DNA from: Nocardioides sp. Root190
GTDB taxonomy: Bacteria; Actinomycetota; Actinomycetes; Propionibacteriales; Nocardioidaceae
Length of the DNA: 63,196 bases
Assembly (NCBI RefSeq): GCF_001428565.1
Contig: NZ_LMIA01000009.1
Coordinates: 267,780 to 330,975, forward strand
Direction: 5' to 3'
The notes under the pieces were generated by a model. The model was given only the letters and a program-made list of their open reading frames with translations, was not told the origin of the DNA and made no database searches. The position numbers and the translations under genes were made by a program. Shown here in pieces: positions 9,180 to 16,675 of this stretch. Positions within the stretch are counted from its first letter, which is position 1, and the number at the start of each line of letters is the position of its first letter.

Positions 9180-10394
9180 TCAGGACATCCGCTCGAGGAT
9201 CATGGCCATGCCCTGGCCGCCGCCGACGCACATGGTGATCAGGCCGGTGGACTTGTCGTGCCACTGCAGCGAGTTGATCAGGGTGTTCTGCAGGCGGGCG
9301 CCGGTCATGCCGAAGGGGTGGCCCACGGCGATCGCGCCGCCGTTGACGTTGAGCTTCTCGATCGGGATGCCGAGGTCCTCGGCGGAGGGCAGGACCTGCG
9401 CGGCGAAGGCCTCGTTGATCTCGGCGAGGTCGATGTCGTCGATGCTCATGTTGGCGTGCTTGAGGGCGTTGCGGGTCGCCTCGACCGGGCCCAGGCCCAT
9501 GATCTCGGGGGAGAGGCCGGAGACGCCGGTGGACACGATGCGCGCCAGCGGGGTGAGGCCGAGCTCGGCGGCCCTGGTGTCGGACATGATCACGACCGCG
9601 GCAGCGCCGTCGTTGAGGGCGCAGCAGTTGCCGGCGGTGACAACGCCGTCGGGGCGGAACACCGGCTGGAGCTGGGAGAGGGCCTCGTAGGTGACACCGG
9701 CGCGGGGACCGTCGTCCTTGGAGACGACCGTGCCGTCGGCGAGCGTGATCGGGGTGATCTCGCGCTCCCAGAAGCCGTCGTTGATGGCCTTCTCGGCGAG
9801 GTTCTGCGAGCGGGCGCCGAAGGCGTCGAGGTCCTCGCGCTTGAGGCCGCGGATGGTGGCGACGTTCTCGGCGGTCTGGCCCATCGCGATGTAGATGTCG
9901 GGGACCAGGCCGTCCTCGCGGGGGTCGTGCCACACCTGGCCACCCTTGGCGTACTCCTCGGTGCGCTTCTGCGCATCGGCGAAGAGGGGGTTCTTGGTGT
10001 TCGGGATGTGGTCGGAGGTGCCGAACTGGAAGCGCGAGACGGTCTCGACGCCGGCGGAGATGAAGACGTCGCCCTCGCCGGCCTTGATGGCGTGGAAGGC
10101 CATCCGAGAGGTCTGCACCGAGGAGGAGCAGTAGCGCGTGATGGTGGCGCCGGGGATCTCGTAGCCCATCAGGCTGGTCACGATGCGGGCCATGTTGTTG
10201 CCGGCCTCGCCGCCGGGCAGGCCGACGCCGAGGTAGAAGTCGTCGACGTCGTTGGGGTCCAGCTCGGGGACCTTCGCCAGGGCTGCCTGCGCGATGAGTG
10301 CGGTGAGGTCGTCGGGGCGGAAGTCCTTCAGCGAGCCCTTGTTGGCCCGTCCGATGGGGGTACGGGCAACGGAAACGATGACGGCCTCGGGCAT
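9180..10394 (-). CDS. fadA: Acetyl-CoA C-acyltransferase (thiolase)
   Basis: 404 residues. Thiolase-fold enzyme performing the last step of beta-oxidation (CoA-dependent cleavage of 3-ketoacyl-CoA) or the reverse condensation. The nucleophilic Cys is residue 89 in TRYCSSSVQT, a less common context than the CxSG form; the basic residues are in VNGGAIAVGHPFG (His) and CVGGGQG (Cys) near the C terminus. ATG 10392-10394 has a strong SD (AGGAG at 10400-10404), so the longer frame to 10436 is rejected. A KstR-like box lies at the predicted -35 region. The thioesterase gene is divergent and an enoyl-CoA hydratase is nearby, consistent with lipid or sterol side-chain catabolism. Confidence 0.93.
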   Translation of the reverse strand: MPEAVIVSVARTPIGRANKGSLKDFRPDDLTALIAQAALAKVPELDPNDVDDFYLGVGLPGGEAGNNMARIVTSLMGYEIPGATITRYCSSSVQTSRMAFHAIKAGEGDVFISAGVETVSRFQFGTSDHIPNTKNPLFADAQKRTEEYAKGGQVWHDPREDGLVPDIYIAMGQTAENVATIRGLKREDLDAFGARSQNLAEKAINDGFWEREITPITLADGTVVSKDDGPRAGVTYEALSQLQPVFRPDGVVTAGNCCALNDGAAAVVIMSDTRAAELGLTPLARIVSTGVSGLSPEIMGLGPVEATRNALKHANMSIDDIDLAEINEAFAAQVLPSAEDLGIPIEKLNVNGGAIAVGHPFGMTGARLQNTLINSLQWHDKSTGLITMCVGGGQGMAMILERMS

Positions 10395-10399
10395 GGACA

Positions 10400-10404
10400 C
10401 TCCT
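10400..10404 (-). promoter_or_regulatory. Shine-Dalgarno AGGAG deciding the thiolase start
   Basis: AGGAG on the minus strand, 5 nt before ATG 10394. It is the only good ribosome binding site near this frame. Confidence 0.7.
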
Positions 10405-10445
10405 CGATGAGCGGTGGTGGTGAATGGTGACGGCACAACCTGACC

Positions 10446-10451
10446 AGACTA
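10446..10451 (-). promoter_or_regulatory. Candidate -10 (TAGTCT) of the thiolase promoter
   Basis: Minus-strand TAGTCT about 50 nt upstream of ATG 10394. With a 17-bp spacer the -35 would fall at about 10469-10474, inside the KstR-like box. Confidence 0.4.
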
Positions 10452-10463
10452 GTGCGCCCATGG

Positions 10464-10477
10464 TGGAACACGTTGCA
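10464..10477. promoter_or_regulatory. KstR-like operator (fits TNNAACNNGTTNNA) upstream of thiolase
   Basis: TGGAACACGTTGCA matches all fixed positions of the published KstR consensus TNNAACNNGTTNNA. It lies between the divergent thiolase and thioesterase genes and over the expected thiolase -35. A second, fully palindromic match is at 12234-12247. Confidence 0.55.
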
Positions 10478-10557
10478 GTGGTGGCGGATCCCACATCCCG
10501 GTCACCGCGACGTGGTCCGGCTCCCGGGCGTACCGCGAACCGTGGAACGATCGACCG

Positions 10558-11463
10558 GTGCGGCACCGCTACGACTGCCCCCTGCGATGGGCTGACCTCG
10601 ACCTGCTCGGTCACATCAACAACGTGATGTACGTCGACTACCTCCAGGAGGCCCGGTCGGCGCTGCTGCGCTCGTGCCTCCGGGTCGCCGGCGTCGAGCG
10701 CCACGAGGGCGACGCCTACGTGGTCGTGCGGCACGAGGTGACCTTCCGCGCCCCTCTGCTCTTCAGCCCGACGCCCGTGGCCATCGAGTCGTGGGTCAGC
10801 GACGTACGCGCGGCCAGCTTCACGCTGGACCACGAGATCTTCGTGGAGGACGCGGCGGGTCTCCGCACGGTCCACCTCCGTGCGCGCACGGTGCTGGCGC
10901 CCTTCCAGCAGGCCGAGGCGAAGCCGCGGCGGCTGAGTGACCTGGAGCGGGTCGCCCTGGCGCCGTACGCCGAGGTGGACCCGGACGCAGGCAGGGTGCC
11001 CGCGGTGCGCGTCGACGTGCCGCGCGAGAGCGCTGTCCACCATCCCGTCCACGTCCGCTTCTCCGACATCGACGTCTACCGGCACGTCAACAACGTCAAG
11101 TACGTCGAGTACTTCCAGGAGGCGCGGATCTCGATGATGCGCCACCTCAAGGGAGCGCTGAAGGACTTCCCGCGGCTCAGCGTCGTGGTTGCCCAGGTCG
11201 ACATCGAGTACGTCGCGCCGATGGTCCTGCGCAGCGACCCCTATGACTGCTGGTCCACCGTGTCCCGGATCGGCTCCAAGTCGTGGACGATCGAGGGCGA
11301 GATCACGGCAGGGACCGGCAGCGCGCCAGACGCCCCGGTGCTGGCCCGGTCGCGGGCCGTGCTGGTGACCTTCGATCCCGCCACGCAGCGCTCGGTCACG
11401 CCACCGGCGGGCTACCTCGACGCGATCCTCGCCACGCTCACCAACCCGGCGGCAACTGGGTGA
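10558..11463 (+). CDS. Acyl-CoA thioesterase, duplicated hotdog domain
   Basis: 301 residues comprising two 4HBT-type hotdog domains, residues about 1-130 and 155-290. Each has the catalytic-Asp signature in almost the same form: RWADLDLLGHINNVMYVDY in the first and RFSDIDVYRHVNNVKYVEY in the second. Hotdog thioesterases hydrolyse acyl-CoA to free acid plus CoA; substrate length is not predictable here. GTG 10558 gives a start right at the first domain; a weak leaderless element (AACGAT, 6 nt upstream) is possible. It is divergent from the thiolase, and the KstR-like box sits between them. The last 26 nt overlap the convergent enoyl-CoA hydratase gene. Confidence 0.88.
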   Translation: MRHRYDCPLRWADLDLLGHINNVMYVDYLQEARSALLRSCLRVAGVERHEGDAYVVVRHEVTFRAPLLFSPTPVAIESWVSDVRAASFTLDHEIFVEDAAGLRTVHLRARTVLAPFQQAEAKPRRLSDLERVALAPYAEVDPDAGRVPAVRVDVPRESAVHHPVHVRFSDIDVYRHVNNVKYVEYFQEARISMMRHLKGALKDFPRLSVVVAQVDIEYVAPMVLRSDPYDCWSTVSRIGSKSWTIEGEITAGTGSAPDAPVLARSRAVLVTFDPATQRSVTPPAGYLDAILATLTNPAATG

Positions 11464-12223
11464 AGTCGGGCTCGCGGCCCTCTGCGAAGGCCGCGAGTGC
11501 CTCGAGATTGGCCGGACCGCCCATCAGCTCGGCGAAGGCGGCGTTCTCGCGGTCGCGTGCCTCGCGGATCGCGGCCCGGTGGGGCTCGGTCATCGTGCGC
11601 TTGACCGCGACGAGCGAGGAGATCGGCCGCGCGGCCAGCAGGGTGGCGTGCTCGCGCGCGGTGCGCAGCAGGTCCTCGGGTGCGCAGACCTTCCACACGA
11701 GACCCATCTCGCGGGCCTGCTCGGCGCTGATCCACTCGGCGGACAGCAGCGCCCACGCTGCGTTCTGACGACCCACCAGCGCCGGGAAGAGGTACGACGA
11801 CGCGGCCTCCGGAGCGACGCCGAGAGAGGTGAAGGGGCACTTGAGTCGCGCCGCTGACGACATGAAGCCCAGGTCGGCGAAGCCGAGGACGGTGGCGCCG
11901 ATGCCGAGGCCGATCCCGTTGACGGCCACGACCAGGGGCTTGGGGAAGTCGACGAGGGCGTCGATCAGCCCGATGAAGCCGTGCGTCCCCCGCACGAAGC
12001 CCGGATCGGTGGCCATCCGGTGCATCTCGAGGAGGTCGGTCCCCGCGCTGAAGGCCCGGCCGGAACCGGTCAGCAGGACGACCGCGACCTCGGGGTCCTC
12101 TGCCGCGGCGAGCAGCGCCTCTGCGGTCGCGTCGTACAGGGCCTCGTTGAAGGCATTGAGGGCGTCGGGCCGGTCCAGGACCAGCGTGCGCACCCGGGCA
12201 TCGTCGGAGACGGTCAGCGTCAT
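11438..12223 (-). CDS. Enoyl-CoA hydratase/isomerase family protein
   Basis: 261 residues of the crotonase superfamily, acting on CoA thioesters, probably hydration of trans-2-enoyl-CoA in beta-oxidation. The oxyanion-hole strands are recognisable as GSGRAFSAGTDL and NGIGLGIGATVLGFADL, with the C-terminal helices EAREMGLV-type WKVCAPEDLL. The catalytic Glu pair of classical hydratases is not unambiguous: the second position falls in SLGVAPEAASSYLF, where Glu is conserved. Start ATG 12221-12223 is supported by a leaderless -10 TATTCT ending 6 nt upstream. That -10 is overlapped by a perfect KstR-like palindrome, so repression by a TetR-type regulator is likely. Confidence 0.9.
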   Translation of the reverse strand: MTLTVSDDARVRTLVLDRPDALNAFNEALYDATAEALLAAAEDPEVAVVLLTGSGRAFSAGTDLLEMHRMATDPGFVRGTHGFIGLIDALVDFPKPLVVAVNGIGLGIGATVLGFADLGFMSSAARLKCPFTSLGVAPEAASSYLFPALVGRQNAAWALLSAEWISAEQAREMGLVWKVCAPEDLLRTAREHATLLAARPISSLVAVKRTMTEPHRAAIREARDRENAAFAELMGGPANLEALAAFAEGREPDFTQLPPGW

Positions 12224-12229
12224 GCCGAC

Positions 12230-12235
12230 AGAATA
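12230..12235 (-). promoter_or_regulatory. Leaderless -10 (TATTCT) for enoyl-CoA hydratase gene
   Basis: Minus-strand TATTCT ending 6 nt before ATG 12223. It shares two bases with the KstR-like palindrome. Confidence 0.55.
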
Positions 12236-12247
12236 GAACGCGTTCTA
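12234..12247. promoter_or_regulatory. Perfect 14-bp palindrome, KstR-like operator
   Basis: TAGAACGCGTTCTA is fully palindromic and fits TNNAACNNGTTNNA at every fixed position. It touches the hydratase -10 and includes the stop codon of the neighbouring sigma-factor gene. Confidence 0.65.
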
Positions 12248-12772
12248 GTCCAGGTGGGACCGAAGGCGCCGCAATGCCCGGTGCCGGGCGACGCGGACCG
12301 CGACGGCACTCATCTCCAGGGCGGCGGCGGTCGCCGCGACGTCGAGGTCGAGGACCTCCATGCAGGCGATGACGTCGCGCTCGCGCGGCGGCAGCTGTGC
12401 GAGGGCCTCACGCACCCACTCGTCGGCGATCAGCCCACCTTCGGGTCCGATGACCGCGCGGGGAGGGTCGGCCTCGAGCAGCTCCTGACCCCGGGCGCGG
12501 CTGCCCGAGCGACGCCAGGCGTTCGAGCCGTGGTTGCGGGCGATGCCGAAGATCCAGCCCCCGAAGTCGTCGGTGCCTCCGTGGAAGTCGGCGATCCGTT
12601 CTGCCGCGACCAGCCACGAGGCGGCGGCGAGGTCCTCGGCCGACTCGGCGCCGGCAACCGCTCGCGCCTCGAGCCAGAGCTGCAGGCGGCCGGCATGGGC
12701 CTGGTAGAGCTCGCGCCAGGCAGCGGCGTCGCCCCGCTTGGCAGCGGCGACGCGATCGTCGTCGGCGCGCAC
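12245..12772 (-). CDS. ECF-type RNA polymerase sigma factor (module 1)
   Basis: 175 residues with sigma-70 region 2 (residues about 5-85, AAAKRGDAAAWRELYQAHAG and SAEDLAAASWLVAAERI) and region 4 (about 115-170, LPPRERDVIACMEVLDLDVA and MSAVAVRVARHRALRRL). Start GTG 12770-12772. It is a close paralogue of the sigma factor at 13557-14090. The one-TM protein gene at 12895-13455 lies directly upstream on the same strand, 122 nt away, making a membrane protein-then-sigma module, the reverse of the common sigma-then-anti-sigma order. Which regulon it drives is unknown. Confidence 0.9.
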   Translation of the reverse strand: MRADDDRVAAAKRGDAAAWRELYQAHAGRLQLWLEARAVAGAESAEDLAAASWLVAAERIADFHGGTDDFGGWIFGIARNHGSNAWRRSGSRARGQELLEADPPRAVIGPEGGLIADEWVREALAQLPPRERDVIACMEVLDLDVAATAAALEMSAVAVRVARHRALRRLRSHLD

Positions 12773-12803
12773 TGACGTGTCCCACCCCTATGTGCCAGAC
12801 CGA

Positions 12804-12827
12804 TTGCCGGATCGAGAGTCCGGGCAA
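12804..12827. other. Hairpin between module-1 TM gene and sigma gene
   Basis: TTGCCGGA and TCCGGGCAA pair with a single bulged base around a 7-nt loop. It lies in the 122-nt gap upstream of the sigma gene and could attenuate or process the transcript. No T tract. Confidence 0.35.
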
Positions 12828-12894
12828 CGGCTCGAACCAGCTCCCATTGTGGCGCGTGATCGGCCGGTTTGACCCGTCCACGCGCGGACGTTCT

Positions 12895-13455
12895 TTACCT
12901 TTGCGGCTTTCCGGGGGAGCCGTTGGCCTGCTGGGGGAGGGGACCGTCGTTGCCACGGCGCCCTTGCTTGGACCGCTCGTCGCCCAAGCCGTTGTCCGGA
13001 CCGTTGTCCTTGCCGAGCTTCTTGCCGTTGTCCTCGCCACGGCGCAGGCCGGGCTTGTCGGCATCGGGACGACCGGGCGTCGCGCCGGGGTCGGCGTGAG
13101 GAGGTGTGCCCGGCAGCCCCGGGGACAGGGGGCTGCCGGGCGTGTTGGAGACGTCGGTCTGTGGGGTTCCGACGTTTCCGTGACTCGGCGGGCCGGTGGG
13201 CTCCTCCTGGGTGGGGCCGTCGGCGGGGGACAGTGGGATGTCCGATCCGCCGGTGCTGCCCGCAGCCCAGGTCGCTGCCGCGATCGCGACCACAGTGGTC
13301 GCAGCGACGAGCATCCGGAGACCAGCCGACCGAGCCGTTCGGGAGACGGCCGGCCGCGAGCTCGCGCTCACATCGGCCAGCACGTCGAGGAACACCGGAT
13401 CGGGCTCGAGCGTCGGCGCAGCGACGCGGAGCCGGTCGTACCGGTGGCTCGTCAT
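12895..13455 (-). CDS. Single-TM protein with Pro/Gly-rich exterior, putative anti-sigma partner (module 1)
   Basis: 186 residues. A short cytoplasmic part (about 1-45, with LEPDPVFLDVLADVS) is followed by one transmembrane helix (about 48-70, RMLVAATTVVAIAAATW) and a long low-complexity exterior rich in Pro, Gly, Asp and Lys. No zinc-binding HxxxCxxC anti-sigma motif is present. Its paralogue at 14087-14713 shares the EPDPV/ADPDPV segment, the TM and the following WAAG. Genomic pairing with an ECF sigma gene suggests a membrane regulator of it; this is inference. Start ATG 13453-13455 has AGGAA upstream; the longer frame to 13536 would run across the promoter-like motif. Confidence 0.75.
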   Translation of the reverse strand: MTSHRYDRLRVAAPTLEPDPVFLDVLADVSASSRPAVSRTARSAGLRMLVAATTVVAIAAATWAAGSTGGSDIPLSPADGPTQEEPTGPPSHGNVGTPQTDVSNTPGSPLSPGLPGTPPHADPGATPGRPDADKPGLRRGEDNGKKLGKDNGPDNGLGDERSKQGRRGNDGPLPQQANGSPGKPQR

Positions 13456-13536
13456 GTCTCGTTCCTTGATCCTGCTGGTGACAGGTGGGTGAGTCAGTCC
13501 CCACCCCAGAATGGGGACTGCCTTCACCGGGTACAT

Positions 13537-13560
13537 GTAGCGACCTGTGGCAGGTGTTAC
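13537..13560 (-). promoter_or_regulatory. Candidate ECF promoter, module 1 (GTAACA-N10-GTCGCTAC)
   Basis: On the minus strand GTAACA (13555-13560) is followed after exactly 10 nt by GTCGCTAC (13537-13544), about 80 nt upstream of ATG 13455. The same two blocks at the same spacing precede module 2 (14786-14809). GTAACA here overlaps the stop codon of the upstream sigma gene. Confidence 0.5.
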
Positions 13561-14090
13561 ATCCCGGGCAGAAGTTCTGTCCGGGTGCGCAGACGCTTGA
13601 GCGCCCGGTGGTGCGCGACGCGTACGGCGACCGCGCTGATCTCGAGCGCTGCGGCCGTCGTGGTGACGTCCATGTCCAGCACCTCGCGGCAGGTCACGAC
13701 GTCCCGCTCACGCTCGGGAAGGGTGGCGAGCAGGCGGCGCGCCCAGTCACCGGAGCCGGCGTCCGACTCGGGGCCGGGGGTCGAGTGTGCGACCGCCGGT
13801 CCGAGGGGGACCTGGTCACGGCGTACGGCTCGACGCTGGGCGTTGGCGGAGAGCTTGCGGGCGATGCCGAAGAGCCATCCGGCGAAGTCGTCGGAGGTGC
13901 CGTGGAACGCGGCGATCTTCTCGGCGGCGACCAGCCAGGCACTCGATGCGATGTCCTCGGCGCTCTCCTCGCCGGAGCGGCGGCCGCGCAGCCAGAGCAG
14001 CAGTCGAGAGGCGTGCGCCCGGTAGAGCTCACGCCATGCATCGGGGTCGCCCCGCTTCGCAGCGGCGACGACGTCGTCGTCCGTCGTCAC
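13557..14090 (-). CDS. ECF-type RNA polymerase sigma factor (module 2)
   Basis: 177 residues with region 2 (AAAKRGDPDAWRELYRAHAS, SAEDIASSAWLVAAEKI) and region 4 (LPERERDVVTCREVLDMDVT, ISAVAVRVAHHRALKRL). It is clearly paralogous to the factor at 12245-12772, differing most in the inter-domain linker. GTG 14088-14090 overlaps the stop of the upstream TM-protein gene as GTGA, so the two are translationally coupled. The final ATG-TAA codons overlap the promoter-like GTAACA of module 1, so the two modules abut. Confidence 0.9.
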   Translation of the reverse strand: MTTDDDVVAAAKRGDPDAWRELYRAHASRLLLWLRGRRSGEESAEDIASSAWLVAAEKIAAFHGTSDDFAGWLFGIARKLSANAQRRAVRRDQVPLGPAVAHSTPGPESDAGSGDWARRLLATLPERERDVVTCREVLDMDVTTTAAALEISAVAVRVAHHRALKRLRTRTELLPGM

Positions 14091-14713
14091 CGTGCCCGCG
14101 CCACCGAGTCTTCCTGCGGCTGGGGGGAGCGGTGGGAGCCGCGGTCGCTGTCAGCACCGAAGGGTGGGAACAGAGGAAGGTCCGGAACGCGATCGAGTCC
14201 CGGCGGTTCGGGAACCGCCGGGACACCGGGAAGCGAGGGCAGGTCGGGCAGCGTCGGCAGCTCGACCGGAGGACTGGGGGGATCGCCGTCGGACGGCGAC
14301 GTGAGAGGTGGCGCACCGCTCGGGACCTCGCCCGGGGAAGGCCCGGTCGGTGTCGTGGACGAGGACTCGCTCGGTCGGCCCCCGGGCTGTTCGTCCGCGG
14401 GTGCGCTGGGAGCGTCCGTGCTCGGCGGTCCCACCTCGTCGGGTGATGGGTCGGTCGGCTGTTGCGTCATGCGTTCCTCAGGGCGGAACGGAGAATCCGT
14501 CCCGGGCAAAGCGCCCGCTGCCCACGATGTCGCACCGACGGCGATGACACCCCCCAGCACCATCGCCCATCGTGCACCAGCCGACCGACCCGGTCGCGCA
14601 GCAGGGACAACGGAGCGTGAGCTCAGCTGCGCCAGCTGCGCGAGCAGTACCGGATCAGGATCGGCCGGGCGCAGGTCTGCGCGCAGCGTGTCGATCCAGT
14701 CCGGACGGTTCAT
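14087..14713 (-). CDS. Single-TM protein with Pro/Ser-rich exterior, putative anti-sigma partner (module 2)
   Basis: 208 residues: a cytoplasmic N-terminal 45 residues (DTLRADLRPADPDPVLLAQL), one TM helix about 48-70 (ARWAMVLGGVIAVGATSW), and an exterior of about 135 residues composed largely of Pro, Ser, Asp and Gly. Homologous over the first 75 residues to the module 1 protein, then divergent in sequence but not in composition. It precedes and overlaps its sigma gene. No catalytic or zinc motif is visible. A role as membrane-bound sigma regulator is inferred from position; a wall-spanning sensor tail is plausible. Start ATG 14711-14713 has only a weak AGAGAG upstream. Confidence 0.75.
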   Translation of the reverse strand: MNRPDWIDTLRADLRPADPDPVLLAQLAQLSSRSVVPAARPGRSAGARWAMVLGGVIAVGATSWAAGALPGTDSPFRPEERMTQQPTDPSPDEVGPPSTDAPSAPADEQPGGRPSESSSTTPTGPSPGEVPSGAPPLTSPSDGDPPSPPVELPTLPDLPSLPGVPAVPEPPGLDRVPDLPLFPPFGADSDRGSHRSPQPQEDSVARAR

Positions 14714-14785
14714 CGGTTCTCTCTCGAGTTGGCCCGCGATGACCTGTTCGGGTCACCACGGTGTTTGTTCCCTCGTGGAGTACCT

Positions 14786-14809
14786 GTCACGACGCCCGCC
14801 TGGTGTTAC
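14786..14809 (-). promoter_or_regulatory. Candidate ECF promoter, module 2 (GTAACA-N10-GTCGTGAC)
   Basis: Minus-strand GTAACA (14804-14809), 10 nt, then GTCGTGAC (14786-14793), about 75 nt upstream of ATG 14713. Identical layout to the module 1 motif; the flanking 10 bases ATGTAACACC are also identical. Confidence 0.5.
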
Positions 14810-14828
14810 ATGCGATCGAAAAGTTTTC

Positions 14829-15224
14829 TCAGCCCGCCGAGTTGACCATGAAGGTGGCCGCGTGGGTGACGTAGTCCCAGAACCGGGCGTCCTGCTCGGG
14901 GGTCAGCTCGACGGAGTCGAGTCCGGCGCGGAAGTGCAGCAGCCACCGGTCGCGTGCGTCGGTGTCGACCGTGAAGGGCGCGTGGCGCATCCGGAGCCGG
15001 GGATGTCCGCGGTTGTCGGAGTACGTCGTGGGGCCGCCCCAGTACTGCACGAGGAACAGCAGGAACCGCTCCTCGGCGGGGCCCAGGTCCGCCTCGGGGT
15101 ACATCGGCCGGAGCACCTCGTCGCCGGCGACGCCCTCGTAGAAGCGCGCCACGATCCGGCGGAAGGTCTCGAACCCGCCGACCTCTTCGTAGAAGCTCGT
15201 CCCCTCGTCCACGTCCACCATCAT
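14829..15224 (-). CDS. glbO: Truncated haemoglobin, group II (GlbO-like)
   Basis: 131 residues, a 2-over-2 globin. Visible are the start FYEEVGGFETFRRIVARFY, a conserved YPEADLGPAEERFLLFLVQY helix, WGGPTTYSDNRGHPRLRMRH containing the proximal His, and WLLHFRAGLD with the group II Trp. Group II globins bind O2 with high affinity and are linked to respiration and to oxidative or nitrosative stress. ATG 15222-15224 overlaps the stop of the MscS gene as ATGA, so both are made from one transcript. Length matches the Mycobacterium protein. Confidence 0.93.
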   Translation of the reverse strand: MMVDVDEGTSFYEEVGGFETFRRIVARFYEGVAGDEVLRPMYPEADLGPAEERFLLFLVQYWGGPTTYSDNRGHPRLRMRHAPFTVDTDARDRWLLHFRAGLDSVELTPEQDARFWDYVTHAATFMVNSAG

Positions 15225-16219
15225 CCCTCGTCGCCCGCAGCGGCCGGAGCCGGGCTGTCGTCCGCGACCCGGCGCTCCTCGCGGTGCCAGACCACGCGCT
15301 GTGCGAACGGGATCTCGATGCCCTCGTGGTCGAAGCGGGCCTTGATCCGCTGCCGGAGGGCACGGGCGACCGCCCACTGCTCGAGCGGCGCGGTCTTGAC
15401 CATCACCCGGATGGTCACCGAGTCGGCGGCGAGCATCTCGACGCCGGTGACCTCGGGCTCCTCGATGATCAGGCCGGTGAAGTCCTCGTCGTCCCACAGG
15501 TCGTGGGCCACCTCGCGCAGGACCTGCTGCACGCGGGCCAGGTCCTCGCCGTAGCCGACGCCGACGTCGACGACGGCGCGCGACCAGTTCTGGCTCTTGT
15601 TGCCGACCCGCACGACGGCGCCGTTGGGGACGTACCAGACCGTTCCGTTGATGTCGCGCAGCCGCGTCATCCGCAGCGTCACGGCCTCGACGGTGCCGTT
15701 GGCCTCGCCGACGTCGACGACGTCGCCGACGCCGTACTGGTCCTCGATGAACACGAAGATCCCGGCGAGGAAGTCCCGCACCAGCGACTGCGCACCGAAG
15801 CCCAGGGCGATGCCGAGGATGCCGGCGCTCGCGATGATCGGGGCGATGTCGACACCGAGCTCGCTGAGCACCATGGTGCCCACGACCGCCACCACGATGA
15901 ACGTGATGATGCTCTTGAGGAGGCCGGCCATCGTGGCGGCACGCTGCTTGCGGCGCGCGGTGATGGCGCTCTCGACCCGTTCGGGGAGCACGCCGTGCTC
16001 GGCACGGTGCGCGATGCGGTCCACGACGCGGTGCATCAACCATCGGAAGACGAGGCCGAGCAGGATCAGTCCGATGACGGCGAGCGGTGTCCCGATCAGG
16101 ACGTCCGACCACTGGGACAGGCGACGATTGCCGGTGACGTCCCAGGTCAGGTCACACACCTGTTCGCCGTCGGCACACGGGCTGGTCGCTTCAGCTGCGG
16201 AGAGGAGTAGCGGAGCCAT
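15221..16219 (-). CDS. mscS: Small-conductance mechanosensitive channel (MscS family)
   Basis: 332 residues. Three transmembrane helices (about 40-60, 95-115 and 118-140) precede the pore-lining and beta-domain signature GFGAQSLVRDFLAGIFVFI and QYGVGDVVDVGEANGTVEAV, then the C-terminal vestibule to FDHEGIEIPFAQRVV. It opens under membrane tension to release osmolytes. ATG 16217-16219 is the likely start because it opens just before a hydrophobic N-terminal segment (MAPLLLSAAEA); the long upstream extension is non-homologous sequence. It is co-transcribed with the globin gene. Confidence 0.92.
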   Translation of the reverse strand: MAPLLLSAAEATSPCADGEQVCDLTWDVTGNRRLSQWSDVLIGTPLAVIGLILLGLVFRWLMHRVVDRIAHRAEHGVLPERVESAITARRKQRAATMAGLLKSIITFIVVAVVGTMVLSELGVDIAPIIASAGILGIALGFGAQSLVRDFLAGIFVFIEDQYGVGDVVDVGEANGTVEAVTLRMTRLRDINGTVWYVPNGAVVRVGNKSQNWSRAVVDVGVGYGEDLARVQQVLREVAHDLWDDEDFTGLIIEEPEVTGVEMLAADSVTIRVMVKTAPLEQWAVARALRQRIKARFDHEGIEIPFAQRVVWHREERRVADDSPAPAAAGDEG

Positions 16220-16288
16220 CCGACCAGTGTCCCAAATGGCCCATGGCCCGTTCACGGCACCACTCCGCCGCGCCGGGCGCGTTGCCGA

Positions 16289-16294
16289 TATCCT
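16289..16294 (+). promoter_or_regulatory. Leaderless -10 (TATCCT)
   Basis: TATCCT ends 6 nt before GTG 16301, with no ribosome binding site. Confidence 0.5.
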
Positions 16295-16300
16295 GCTCCC

Positions 16301-16669
16301 GTGACCAGCACCGTTGTACGCCGCCTCATCGCCCTGTGCTCCCTCGTCGGGGTGAGTGCACTCCTCGTCCTGGTCGGCACGGGCACGGCCTCTGCCGACA
16401 CCCCCGAGCCCCGCCCGGGCAGCTGGGAGCCGAAGCCCGACATCGACGTGCTCCACGCATGGCTGGTGCTCGGCGGCATCCCGCTGCTGGTCTTCGTGGT
16501 CATCACGATCCTCTTCGTCGCGCCGGCGCTCGCACGTGGCGAGGACCTCGGTATCAACGCCCTCGAGCCGGAGAACCAGTGGCTCGGTGGTCCTCGCAAG
16601 GCCGCGGGTGAGCTCGCTGCCCCGGACTCGGAGGACTCCAGGGCCGGCGGCGCCGGCGGCAGCTGGTAG
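16301..16669 (+). CDS. Small secreted/membrane protein of unknown function
   Basis: 122 residues, not recognised. Residues 1-33 look like a signal sequence or first TM helix (RLIALCSLVGVSALLVLVG, then TASA as a possible cleavage site). A Pro-rich stretch PEPRPGSWEPKPD follows, then a second TM helix about 52-75 (WLVLGGIPLLVFVVITILF) and an acidic-to-Gly-rich cytoplasmic or external tail. GTG 16301 is placed by a -10 six bases upstream. The next gene starts 6 bp after its stop, so the two form a small operon with a DUF5130-like protein. Confidence 0.8.
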   Translation: MTSTVVRRLIALCSLVGVSALLVLVGTGTASADTPEPRPGSWEPKPDIDVLHAWLVLGGIPLLVFVVITILFVAPALARGEDLGINALEPENQWLGGPRKAAGELAAPDSEDSRAGGAGGSW

Positions 16670-16675
16670 TCGGTC

